Positions 1-11,118 of a stretch of 64,000 bases of DNA are shown here, one piece after another. The stretch comes from Lucinisca nassula (Eukaryota; Mollusca; Bivalvia; Lucinida; Lucinidae), in assembly GCA_963580285.1 (NCBI GenBank), contig OY757020.1, positions 105,090,931-105,154,930 of the forward strand. Direction: 5' to 3'. Position numbers and translations under genes: made by a program. Numbering within the stretch: the stretch's first letter is position 1; each line of letters starts with the position of its first letter. The notes beneath the pieces were generated by a model, which made no database searches, had not been told where the DNA came from, and saw only the letters and a program-made list of their open reading frames with translations.

Positions 1-1
1 A

Positions 2-2026
2 GTAACAAAAATGAATGACAATAGAATAATACCAGTTTCACTTGTAAATAATACAAATAAAACATTCACTGTCAGAAAAGGAAGACCGATAGCAAAAATT
101 GAGCAAATTGAAGGTCAGAGCATTATGTCGGTTAATGCTACTGCGCAGAACCTGGATTCAAGCCAGACTTCGGAAATTTTTGAAAATATTGACGTGCCAG
201 AAAAATACAAGGAAAAAGTAGTGCAAATTCTCAAGGCCAATGCTGACTTGTTTGCACAAAAAGATCCCCAGTTAAGTCATACAGATACCATTCAAATGAA
301 AATTGACACTAGTGATCACCCCCCAATTAAAATGAAACCATACATAACCCAAATAAACAACCGAAAAGTTATTGATAATGCAATTGACGAAATGTTAGAG
401 GCAAAAATTATAGGAAGATTAAAATCTCCCTGGTCATTTCCTGTGGTCATTGTACAAAAGAAAGATGGATCAAAACGTTTCTGCATTGATTTTAGAAAAT
501 TGAACAAAATAACCAAAACAAACTCATATCCTTTACCAGTAATTGACGATATTTTGGCTATGTTAGGCAAAGCCAAATATTTCACCTCTCTTGACCTTAC
601 ATCAGGGTACTGGCAGGTTCTTATGCACCCAGCTGATAAAGAGAAGACAGCTTTTGCTTGTCATCGGGGTCTCTTTCAGTTTAACGTAATGCCATTTGGC
701 TTGTCTAACGCACCCGCTATTTTCAGTCAATTGATGGCCATTGTACTTGAAGGCCTTGATGCATTCACGGTTGCATATTTAGATGACGTCCTTATATTTT
801 CGTCAACACTTGAAGAACATTTGGTGCACATTCAACAAGTATTTTCGCGTTTAAGGTCACATTCCTTACGTCTGAAAGCGACCAAATGTAGCTTCCTCAA
901 AGAGAGTACCAACTACCTTGGTTTTGTTATCAATGAAAATGGGATCATGCCAGAAGCACGCAAGGTTAATATCATCAAGTCATTACCAGCTCCTACCACT
1001 GTTAAAGAAGTGCGCAGTCTGGTTGGTATGTGTAGTTATTACAGACGTTTTATTAAGGGCTTTAGTGAGATTGCTGAACCAATTATCGCGTTAACTCGTA
1101 AGTACGCAAGGTTCAAGTGGGATGATAAATGTCAAAAAGCATTTGAAACACTTAAAGAGAAGTTGACCTCATTTCCAGTACTTGGTTACCCTGACCCAAA
1201 TAAAATTTACTACTTGTATACAGACGCAAGCAACAACTGCGTAGGTGCATGTTTAACCCAGCCTTGTACTGATGACCTTGAGAATAATGGGTCAAAAAGT
1301 GAGATTCTCAAACCAATTTTCTATCTAAGTCATCGTTTATCCGATAGCCAGACTCGATGGTCCACCATAGAAAAAGAAGCTTTCGCCATACATTTTTCGC
1401 TACAGAGACTTGATCATTATCTACATGGTGCAGAATTTGTCATTAGAACTGATCATAAGCCTTTAAAATATTTGTTGGACTCCCCTATGCAAAATAAGAA
1501 AATCCAAATGTGGGCTTTAGGCATAATGGGATACAACTGTCGCATAGAGTACATAGAAGGGTCAAAGAACCATTGTGCTGACCTACTTTCCCGTATTTCT
1601 GAAAGTGCAGACGTGACACAGGACAATGAACCCTATGAACCAGATATAAATGATAAGGCTTATGAAATAGGTGCATTGAACATTAACAGATTCAATCCCA
1701 GCAAATATACACGCACCAAGTTGCAGCCATCTGACCCCGTACAAAAACCTACATTAAGGGACAATTTGGACATTGCAACAGAGCAGTCAAAAGACCAAGC
1801 TTTAATGGAAATAAAGCTTGGATTAGAAAGTGGTAATTTGCAAGTTTCATTGCAAAAGAAACACATCATTCTGGAAAATATACTTTATTTCATTTCAGAT
1901 GTAGATTCTGACCCAGTTTTAAGGTTATACATTCCAGTACATTTGCAACCAGCAGTGATTCAGCAATATCATGATTCTAATGGTCACAAGGGTGCAGACA
2001 TAACACCTGGAGGCATTAAACATTAA
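2..2026 (+). pseudogene. pol: Ty3/gypsy (errantivirus-like) pol: RT, RNase H, start of integrase; 5' partial
   Basis: Polyprotein that copies element RNA into DNA. The frame is open to the left window edge, so the ATG at 11 need not be the true start; gag and protease would lie outside. Counting from that ATG, a post-protease linker (about 1-60) is followed by RT with KKDGSKRFCIDFRKLN near 150-165, LDLTSGYWQ near 194 and the catalytic YLDD at 256-259. RNase H follows with YTDAS near 403, an EKEAFAI segment and RTDHKPLKYLL, then the YIEGSKNHCADLLSR end of the domain. The frame then enters the integrase zinc-binding region (HDSNGHKG near 656) and stops early at 2026 because most of the integrase core is deleted. 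An env-bearing 3' half places it with metazoan errantiviruses; the exact clade is inferred. No LTR or primer-binding site is visible here. Confidence 0.9.
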
Positions 2027-2779
2027 ACATGTAAAAACAAGCATTTACCATCCGCAATCAAATGCAAAAGTAGAACGCTGGCACAAGACTTTGCATGATG
2101 TGCTTTCCAAGGTCATACAAGGTCAACGCAGATATGGGATCAATTTTTACCGAGTGTCCTCGGTTCGCTGCGCTTCCATGTTAATTAATCCACAAAGTTC
2201 TCGCCTTTCTTTCTGTTATATAATCGTGAAGTTTTGCTACCCATTGATAACATCTTGAAACCAAAACGTAGATTTGAGGGCGAAGACTTGCACAAAATTG
2301 CTCTTCAACAACAGCACAAGTCATTTGTTTTAGTGCATCGAAATCTAAAGCGAGCTAAGAAGCGTCAAGCAAAGTACGCAAATAGAAATACCCATGAAGT
2401 ACAGCTAGAGATAGGTGACCCAGTTTATTATAAAGTTCACAAACGCCCCAGCAAGCTGCATAACAATTGGACACCTTATTACCGAATTATCGACAAAACA
2501 ACACCAGTTAATTTAAAAATTAAAAACCAACTTGATGGCTCTGTAATTTCATGCCATGCAAATGACATTTTCAAAGCACATGTAGATGAGTGGAAAATCC
2601 CCAAAGAAAGCAGCAGCAAAAGGCCATTACGCAAAGCAAGGTATGTTGTACCACCATCATCCGATGATTCAAGCAGTTATGATGCAGACAGTGAGGAAAT
2701 ACCCTTGGCACGTCTCGCGAAAAGGTTTCGAAATGTTCGCGAAAACTCAGTGAAGGTTTTATTCCAAAAATGGAATTAG
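2025..2779 (+). pseudogene. Integrase remnant (end of catalytic core and C-terminal domain)
   Basis: Continuation of pol in shifted frames. From 2025 one frame reads the last part of the retroviral integrase core (HPQSN...VERWHKTLHD, including the conserved glutamate region). It shifts near 2130 and meets a stop at about 2184-2186. From 2234 an open frame carries the integrase C-terminal domain (GDPVYYKVHKRPSKLHNNW, a GPY/F-type module) and a serine/acid-rich tail; its TTG at 2234 is not a believable start. The core residues between the H2C2 finger and HPQSN are missing, and the junction sits in a short repeat (cattaaacattaaacat near 2021-2030), so a deletion is likely. The tail continues in another frame from about 2770 to a stop at 2922. 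At least one deletion, two frameshifts and one stop make this non-functional. Confidence 0.8.
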
Positions 2780-3142
2780 CAAAACATCAAAAGTATCATG
2801 CAAAATGGCCTCGGTCAAGTTCAGTGCATAGCTCAGCATCTGAATCCAGGGCAGACAGCACTGATGCAACCGAATCATATGATTACCAGTTGTCAGAAAA
2901 CCAGTCCATGGTCACAGAATAAATCTGACAACAAAGTCACAAAGTACAAAATCTGACGAAAGCAAATGTCAGATAGCAATTGAGTTTATTCGGTGAGCAG
3001 AATGGAAAAATTTCTGTTCATGGTTTACTTAAGGCTTCAAACTTAAAGTACACTAGGTACCAAAAGTAAACAAAGTTGTGTAAGTGTATGATTCTAATTA
3101 TGAAATGTGTCTTAAATAGTTTTCTGATATATTTTTCAGAAC
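2780..3142 (+). promoter_or_regulatory. pol-env spacer with candidate env splice acceptor
   Basis: Up to 2922 this still holds the frame-shifted tail of pol; 2923-3142 shows no gene. Immediately before the env ATG (3143) a T-rich run ends in CAG at 3137-3139, three bases ahead of the ATG. Errantiviruses are known to make env from a spliced subgenomic RNA, so a 3' splice site here is what that model predicts. Only the acceptor is visible; the donor would lie upstream of the window. Confidence 0.4.
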
Positions 3143-4333
3143 ATGAGAGTACTTGGCCTGTTAACCCTTTTTGGCATAACGAGTTCAATACTTATAAGTG
3201 AAAGTGAAAATGTTATTTTCCAAACGACCAATGACATATCTATCAGACACACAAATTGGCTGGCATCATTTGTCATTGACCTTGAACCCTTTAATCACTT
3301 CTTGATTAAATTAGAAGAAGACATAGACACAGCTTTGATGACTGCTGACATTATTTTAAGTAAATATGGCCAACCTGACAAAAGAGAATTTCGAACACTT
3401 TTTGGACTTAGGAAAGAGGTCATGTACCTTAATGAAACTCGGAACAGCATTTGTGATGGCTTGTTAAAGTACAAATTACTACCACGTCACGGGAAAAGGG
3501 CAATACTCGAACCTCTTGGTGATGTAATAGGTTACATCTTTGGTTTTATTACAAATAGGGACATGGAAAGCATTCACAGAAACATTCAAAATCTTGCAGC
3601 TAATCAAAAACAGATTATACATGTGGTACAAGAAAGCATATCTGTTTTGAACATGTATCGTGTTGAGATATCTAAAAATAGACAGACAATCATGCGTTTG
3701 GTTTCCAGTGTAACTCGGTTAGATCGGAAACTAGAAAACTTGGTGAACGAATCTTTTAGACAAATAGCAGAAAACAGATACTTTATGGAAATGTATTTAA
3801 AACTTGATTTGGTCACAATCGAAATTAGAGAAATGATACAGAACTCTCAAGTCTATCTTGAGCATCTAAAAACTCAGTTGAACTTCCTCACTCTTGGACA
3901 CTTAACCCGAACAAACATTCCGCCTAGAAAATTATTGTCTTTACTACTTGAGATTAAAGATCATCTTCCTGTTACTCTTTCACTGATGTGTGACCCTAAG
4001 ACAGATTTATTTAAGTTTTACCAAAACTTGCAGACATCAGCTGTCTTATTGGACAAACAAATTGTAATTGTTCTAAAAATTCCTCTCCTAGAAGTAAACA
4101 ACAGATTTCAAGTTATTAAAGCTTTTAATGTTCCAGTAATTGTCAATAAGGATCAGACGAGTAACCCACAAATGACTACTATGACAGCAACATATCGACT
4201 TGAAAGTTCTGGTCTGCTCATTAATCAAGCAAAAACAAAATACGCCCTGCTTTCATCTGATGAATTGGCAAGATGTTCTAATCCTTCAATAAATTTTTGT
4301 AGCGTCTCCAGTGTTATTTTCCCAGTAAATTTA
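3143..4333 (+). pseudogene. env: Env, N-terminal part (baculovirus-F-like fusion glycoprotein)
   Basis: First part of an envelope glycoprotein for membrane fusion. A hydrophobic signal peptide covers about residues 1-18. A furin-type basic site R-H-G-K-R lies at 115-119, followed at once by a glycine/hydrophobic stretch ending in an IFGFITNRD motif (about 132-140), the arrangement of the F-protein fusion peptide in baculoviruses and errantiviruses. A long heptad-like helical region follows (about 140-250). The ATG is preceded by a candidate splice acceptor. The gene is broken at about 4333 by an inserted LINE fragment; the frame then runs on by chance into LINE ORF2 sequence and ends at 4687, so the last ~115 residues of the open frame are not Env. 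Assignment rests on architecture and motif order, not on a database match. Confidence 0.75.
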
Positions 4334-4862
4334 TTTATCAACAGATACATCTTGTCGGAATGGCAAGGCGAATGGGACCGTGCAATAAATAACAAACTCC
4401 ATGCCATTAAACCTGTCGTTAGTACAAAATGTTCTCCTCCACAGTTTTCCAGAAAAGAGGACGTAGTATTAACACGACTGCGCATCGACCATACTAGAGT
4501 TACTCATTCTTATATTTTTAATGGTGATGATCAGCCTTCTTGTGTAGGTTGTGATCAGCCATTCACTGTGAAACATATCTTAATTGACTGTGTTGATTTT
4601 TCACCCTCACGTATTTTATATTTCAAAGCTGACACTTTGCAAAACTGTTTCGAGATGTACCTGTTGATAACATTATTTTATTCTTAAAAGAAATTGGTCT
4701 TTTTCATAAGATTTAACTGTTTCAGATTTTTATACATTATCATTCTGACTTGTTACTTTTAATATCGTCATAATTATTCATGCCGTTTAACCATTAACCG
4801 ACTGACGCTTATGACCCACCAAGAGGGTTGACGCGTCGTTAAACACGAAATCATCATCATCA
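4334..4862 (+). mobile_element. 5'-truncated LINE (I/Nimb-like) fragment inserted in env
   Basis: Matches the 3' end of the LINE family seen at 11743-15374 and 31222-36816: the end of ORF2 after RNase H, including a C-x2-C-x8-H-x4-C finger (CVGCDQPFTVKHILIDC), a 3' UTR with the shared GTCGTTAAACACGAAATC block, and a CAT-repeat tail at about 4851-4862. It is 5' truncated, as usual for target-primed reverse transcription. The 15-bp flanks TTCCCAGTAAATTTA (4319-4333) and TTCCCAGTGAATTTA (4863-4877) are a target-site duplication with one mismatch. The fragment has its own frameshift near 4645. Confidence 0.9.
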
Positions 4863-5669
4863 TTCCCAGTGAATTTAGCTAAACTTTGTATTGTTAACTT
4901 ATTCTTACAAAAATCAAAGGAAATTCAGAAATACTGTGAAAGTATTATACGGGTTAATACAAGACTTCCATTTGGGTTAAAACTTATGGGGCACATGTGG
5001 GCTATAATCACTCAGACTGGGTTAAAATTCTCTATTGTTTGTCACAACGGAAACGCATCCACTATAAGCACGAGACCAACCATCGATATTATACATGTTT
5101 CTGCTGGATGCATAGCTAACTCAGAATATTTCTGTCTAACATCAGAATATGACATGAAAAGTGAGTTTCAAATGAAAGAAGATTCTCTTACCTTTCTTAG
5201 AAGCATTAGACTAGAAGACATAAATGTATTGACTCCTTTTGAACAAAAGTATCCAAACTTCTCTAAGATAGAAGTCCCTTTCCACTTAAATCCGGTCAAC
5301 GAAATGAGCTTAAAATATCTAATGTCAGAATTGTACAGTCCACGTGAAATGAAACTTAAGGATAATGACACTTGGCCAACATATGCCTATCTTCTGCTTG
5401 GTTTCGCAGTGTGTCTTATAGCTATGTTAGGTATATACATGTACCGTAAATATGGTCGAAACATATGCAATACTTGTTCTGCTATCTCGAATTTTCATGA
5501 CAAAAGTCAAAAACCTAAAACAGGCCATGTCACTCAACACGGCGTTGCGGCTACTGCCACAGAGCAAAGGACAGCTCATGATAAAATTGACTTATCGACG
5601 CCATGTAACGACGAGATGTCGCTAGACAAAATTGTTTTTATGGGCCCCAGTTCGACGATGGAGAAATGA
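4863..5669 (+). pseudogene. env: Env, C-terminal part with transmembrane anchor
   Basis: Second part of the envelope gene after the LINE insertion. The left end (4863-4877) is the second copy of the target-site duplication. The frame equals the env frame upstream once the 544-bp insertion-plus-duplication is discounted, so no other stop or shift is seen between the two halves. It encodes a cysteine-containing ectodomain part, then a single hydrophobic segment at about nt 5384-5443 (YLLLGFAVCLIAMLGIYMY) followed by a basic stop-transfer (RKYGR) and a ~75-residue cytoplasmic tail ending at 5667-5669. The provirus 3' end and LTR are missing: Penelope-like sequence begins about 60 bp later. Confidence 0.7.
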
Positions 5670-5726
5670 AGAGCCTAAAAAACATTACGTGTATACATGT
5701 ACAGTTTATTCAGTGTCAAGACTTGA

Positions 5727-8030
5727 CCAGACTTGTTAAGTTCATTACCCGTTTCTGTTTTACGTCTTCTGGACACCGAGGCGAATAAATTCTACGATAG
5801 TTCTCATCAGTTATATGATGCGGCTCTCTTAACTAGAGGCTATACTCAGCATACTCTCCGTCCTTACATTGATTCTGAAATTAATCATAAACGTCATTTC
5901 TTCAAAATATCCTTCATTAATAAGGGTATGGATTTTATAGATTTGCCCAGTATCTTCCGTGAGAGATCGGTGCTTTCTTCCATTCCTGCTTATTTTCAAA
6001 ATACTGAAACACCTATAATTTGCTATAAATATAACAAACCTGTTAGATCTATCATTTTTAATTTCAATAAACTTGTTTCAGATCTTGATATTGATACTAA
6101 TACTCCTGATTCATGTGATTGTAAAAACTCAAAGTATTGCTATCCTGCTGCTGGTCATGTAATAACTGGCAATTTGAAAATTATTCCTGATTCTAGGATA
6201 AGGAATATAATTTCTAAAGGACCGAAATATCGGTTTCCTTCTAAAATTGATTTCAGTAAATGTAGAGATGAAATCGCTGCTTCCTTGAATGAATTCGGTA
6301 ATCGATGGTGTAAGCGAGAGTATGTTGAGTGTAAAGCCCTAAAGGACTGGAAACTTAGCATTTTAAGACTAGTGAATAAACGCATTTCTTTCTATTCTCA
6401 AAATACTAACTTATTACCTCCTAAGCCCAAGACGTCTTTACGTCATCTTAAACTAGGTATTCAAGAATTTCATAAGAAGTTTGTTTTGGCCCCTGCAGAC
6501 AAGGCCGCTAACAACGTCGTCGTTGTGTGACGGCTCCACTATGTTAACACGCTTAAGCAGGAGCTTGGTGGTACTAAGGCCTATGAACTTCAGCCTTTGG
6601 CTGAAGAGAGAGCTATAGTAGATAAACATGTTTGTCTTTCAGCCACCAAGTTTGCTGTGTGTGTTAACGAAGGCCAAGACAAGCTTCCTACGCTATACTG
6701 GTTACCAAAACTTCATAAAAAACCTTACAAAGCACGGTTTATTGCAAATTCTAGTTCTTGCACTACCACTGAACTTTCTAAATTATTAACTTCCTGTCTT
6801 ACTGCTATTAAAACGCATGTAATTAAATATTGTGATAAAGTCTTTGAAAGATCAGGAAGAAATCTGTTTTGGTCTATAAAAAATTCGAATGAGGTTTTAA
6901 ATAAATTGAAATCTAGACAGTTTCGTGCTTCTAGTCTGTCTACCTACGATTTTTCCACTCTTTACACTACACTTCCTCATAATCTTATAAAAGAAAAGCT
7001 TAATGATTTAATTGAATGGGCTTTTCACAGAGAAGATTCTCTCTATCTTGCATGTAATGTCAGAAATGCATTTTTCACTTCTAAAGAGCATAAGAATTAT
7101 ACACTTTGGTCATGTCAGAAAGTGTGTGATGCCCTCACCTTTCTACTTGACAATATTTATATTAGATTCGGTACTAAGTTATTTAGACAAATTGTGGGTA
7201 TTCCGATGGGTACTAATTGCGCACCTCTTGTGGCTGATCTGTTCTTGTATTGTTATGAAAGAGACTTCATTTTGTCGCTTTCCATTGATAACCAATCTGA
7301 AATTATTGAAGCTTTTAGCTCTACTTCTAGATATTTAGATGATTTATTAAATATTGATAATACCTATTTTGATGGTTTGATCAGTCAGATTTACCCCCTA
7401 GAACTTCAGTTAAATAAAGCAAATTCTTCTGATACCGAGGCCCCGTTTTTGGATTTACATCTATCTATTGTAGATGGATTTGTTTCGTGCAAAATTTATG
7501 ATAAACGCGATGACTTTGATTTTGAGATTGTAAATTTTCCTTTTTTGGATGGTGATGTTCCTCGTGCGCCATCCTATGGCGTTTATATTTCGCAATTAAT
7601 TCGATTTGCTAGAGTGTGTAGTCATGTAACTGACTTCAACACTCGTAATAAATTATTAACGGCTAAACTCCTTAATCAGGGTTATCGGTACCATAAACTA
7701 CGCAAAGCCTTTTCAAAATTTTATAGACGCCATTCTGATTTAATTTCAAAATTCAATATTGGACTGAAATCTCTTCTGCAACAAGGTCTATCGGAACCCG
7801 AATTTTATGGTGACTTAGTATATAAATTCAGAATAATATATAACCGCAATGACTTCAGCACCCAATTTCGTAAAATCATTCTTCGATATAAAAAGATTGG
7901 GTACAATATGGATATTATACGACAGACTGCATGCATGGTAGTTAACCCAATCACGGTTGGCAACTTTGCTTCCCTCTTTAATTGCACGCCGGTGGGTCAG
8001 GCCTCAGATTCTATGACGGCTCCAACGTAA
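5727..8030 (+). pseudogene. Penelope-like element reverse transcriptase with one in-frame stop
   Basis: One frame is open from 5727 to 8030 (about 767 codons) except for a TGA at 6528-6530. The first part has a CDCKNSKYC...GHVITGNLKI cysteine/histidine block and an LAPADKAANN motif, which fits the DKG-type motif that precedes RT in Penelope-like elements. The second part is the RT: YWLPKLHKKP, TYDFSTLYTTLPH, GIPMGTNCAPLVADLFLYCYE and the catalytic SRYLDDLLN, then a thumb-like region. Known permuted Penelope relatives (Naiad/Chlamys) carry an N-terminal GIY-YIG nuclease; none is visible here and there is no ATG at the left edge, so the copy is probably 5' truncated against the provirus. Near-identical pieces at 29652-30480 and 50468-51227 show a family active fairly recently. 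Family assignment by motif pattern; clade uncertain. Confidence 0.75.
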
Positions 8031-8597
8031 AGGCTTATTGAAAATTAAAGAGATAATGTTGGTTGGTGCCTGATGCTCTGTCTCTGGTTGGGCTCATCGG
8101 AGTCTAACTGTTGGTTTTCTTTTGCTCCAGCATTTCAGTGGTTTCTTGCTGTCGAGTCCTCACCGTTGTCTCACCTCTGTGGTTCTTTGATTTCTGTGTT
8201 CACGGAGATGTTGCACTGATGAGTTAGGAGGCCTTCATGCGGACTGAACTAATTATTTGTCTAAATCGCGACGGAAGTAAGGGCGAGGATTGTGGCCACG
8301 TAAAATCGATTTAAGCCCCCCAGTGGAAATCTTCCACTGACCGTTCCAAGGCGGCTCTTCTGTGGCGATTTATTTATGTTGTTGTTTGTTACTTACTGTG
8401 TGTATCACTTGTGTCTTTTAATTTTGGATGGCCATATGGCCATTTTGTGGGAAAGTAACTGTCCATATGGCCTTCCTTTGTTTAGGTTTCCATTATGGTC
8501 TGGTCGCTTAATGTTGGTATTTCTTTCCCTTTGGTGTCTTTTATGGATGGAGTAAGTTAATTGTATCAATTCCTGATCTTTGTTTTACTTCTACTTT
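8031..8597 (+). mobile_element. Penelope-like element 3' UTR
   Basis: Non-coding tail directly after the RT stop. The same sequence follows the same RT reading frame at 29914-30480 and 50646-51227, and lies reversed at 24002-24490, 47205-47650 and 49750-50460. Copies end at the same bases (TTTACTTCTACTTT), which fixes the element's 3' end near 8597. Between 8598 and 8646 nothing is recognised. Confidence 0.8.
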
Positions 8598-10690
8598 GTA
8601 AATAATGATGGCGCCAATCATAGAATGTTCATAATATTAACGTTATTGCACGACCCGCAGAAAAAGCGACCGACTGAAGTCGGTTGATTTCTAAGAGTGC
8701 CCTAAAATCACCGTGTCATTCTGTCAATTGGTCAATCGGTCATTCTGTCAGTCTGTCTGTCCGTCCATAACCTGTTTGTGAAAATTGGTGACAGTGACTT
8801 AACCGCTTGGAATATTTAAACAATTGTTGGCACACTGATAGATATCAATGAGATCTAACCAATGAACTTGCGAAATATTACATACCATTTAGTATAGCCT
8901 CGCCGAGGCGAAAAATGTGAAAATTTTCTAACTGCTTCTCCTCGAAAACCGTTGGGCCGATTGAAGTCAAATTTCATATGGAGCCTCTATGTGATGGGTA
9001 AACCAAAATTTGCTTATGGGGTCCAGGTCACTTGACCAAAATGGCCGCCAAGCCATATATGGTAAAAACCCTTCAAAAATAGTCTTCTGCAGAACTGGGC
9101 AGATTTCCACGAAACTTGATAAATAGCATCTGGGACGTAGGCCCATCATAAATTGCTAAAATGGTGACCCTTGGTTGACCTTGACCTTCTTTGTGCCTAG
9201 GTCAAACTTTGACACACATGCTTTTGTTGGAATATTTAAACAATTTTTGGCATACTGATAGATATCAATGAGATCTAACCAATGAACTTGCGAAATATTA
9301 CATTCCATTTAGTATAGCCTCGCCGAGGCGAAAAATGGGAAAATTTTCGAGCTGCTTCTCCTCGGAAACCGTTGGGCCGATTGAAGCCAAATTTCATATG
9401 GAGCCTCTATGGGATGGGGGAAACCACAATTTGCTCATGGGGTCCAGGTCACATGACCAAAATGGCCACCAAGCCATATATGGTAAAAACCCTTCAAAAA
9501 TAGTCTTCTCCAGAACCACTGGGCAGATTTCCACGAAACTTGATAAATAGCATCTGGGACGTAGGCCCATCATAAATTGCTAAAATGGTGACCCTAGGTT
9601 GACCTTGACCTTCTTTGTGCCTAGGTCAAACTTTGACACATATGCTTTTGTTGGAATATTTAAACAATTTTTGGCATACTGATAGATATCAATGAGATCT
9701 AACCAATGAACTGGCGAAATATTACATTCCATTTAGTATAGCCTCGCCGAGGCGAAAAATGGGAAACTTTTCGAACTGCTTCTCCTCGGAAACCGTTGGG
9801 CCGATTGAAGCCAAATTTCATATGGAGCCTCTATGGGATGGGGGAAACCAAAATTTGCTCATGGGGTCCAGGTCACATGACCAAAATGGCCACCAAGCCA
9901 TATATGTTAAAACCCTTCAAAATAGTCTTCTCCAGAACCACTGGGCAGATTTCCACGAAATTTGATAAATAGCATCTGGGACGTAGGCCCATCATAAATT
10001 GCTAAAATGGTGACCCTAGGTTGACCTTGACCTTCTTTGTGCCTAGGTCAAACTTTGACACATATGCTTTTGTTGGAATATTTAAACAATTTTTGGCATA
10101 CTGATAGATATCAATGAGATCTAACCAATGAACTTGCGAAATATTACATTCCATTTAGTATAGCCTCACCGAGACGAAAAATGTGAAAATTTTCGAACTG
10201 CTTCTCCTCGGAAACCGTTGGGCCGATTGAAGTCAAATTTCATATGGAGCCTCTATGGGATGGGGGAAACGAAAATTTTCTCATGGGGTCTAGGTCACAT
10301 GACCAAAATGGCCGCCAAGCCTTATATAGTAAAAACCCTTCAAAAATAGTCTTCTCAAGAACCACTGGGCAGATTTCCACGAAACTTGTTAAATAGCATC
10401 TGGGACGTAGGCCCATCATAAATTGCTAAAATGGTGACCCTGGGTTGACCTTGACCTTCTTTGTACCTAGGTCAACCATAGTGCAGTTTATATTTTACTT
10501 TTGTCCTTTGAGATCAGCGTGAATATTCTGAGAAATCAGAAATAAATTATTGGTTTAGACTCATATTCTGGGCGGGTTTTTAATTGTTTGGACCCCATTT
10601 TGGTTTGTGTCGGTCTTTGGGTCGGCTGCCTGTTCTGGGTTCGCGGAGTTGCAGTATGTTTCCTCTGGCTTTCTTTGCCGGGTCATTGCA

Positions 10691-10736
10691 GGGTCACTGA
10701 TGAGGTTTTATTAGCCGAAACTACGTAGTATGACCC
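10691..10736 (+). ncRNA. Hammerhead ribozyme, copy 1
   Basis: 46 nt with all core blocks in order: stem I GGGTCA, CTGATGA, stem II GGTT/AGCC around a UUAUU loop, GAAA, a very short palindromic stem III (CTACGTAG), the UA step, then TGACCC closing stem I. Predicted cleavage is after the A at 10730. The two-base stem III loop means it should work best as a dimer, and a second copy lies 382 bp away. Confidence 0.85.
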
Positions 10737-11072
10737 ATCTTCTTTCTTGTGGGTGTTTTCAATGCTCTTAAAGGAACTCATTTTTGATTTTTATTTGCCT
10801 TCACTGCAGCTGGTGTTGTGCCGTGTGGCGGCCGTAAAACGTCTCCCCGTACATCAACCATAGTGCAGTTTATATTTTACTTTTGTCCTTTGAGATCAGC
10901 GTGAATATTCTGAGAAATCAGAAATAAATTATTGGTTTAGACTCATATTCTGGGCGGGTTTTTAATTGTTTGGACCCCATTTTGGTTTGTGTCGGTCTTT
11001 GGGTCGGCTGCCTGTTCTGGGTTCGCGGAGTTGCAGTATGTTTCCTCTGGCTTTCTTTGCCGGGTCATTGCA

Positions 11073-11118
11073 GGGTCACTGATGAGGTTTTATTAGCCGA
11101 AACTACGTAGTATGACCC
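11073..11118 (+). ncRNA. Hammerhead ribozyme, copy 2
   Basis: Identical in sequence to the motif at 10691-10736. Cleavage at both sites would release a unit-length 382-nt RNA with ends suited to circularisation. Confidence 0.85.

Noticed and set aside
8216..8223. CTGATGAG in the Penelope-like 3' UTR as a hammerhead core
   Set aside because: No GAAA block or closing stem follows at the right distance in any of the UTR copies; only the first core element is present.
9335..9965. Two similar open frames as a duplicated small gene
   Set aside because: They coincide with the ~422-bp tandem repeat units and arise because the repeat has few stops in that frame.
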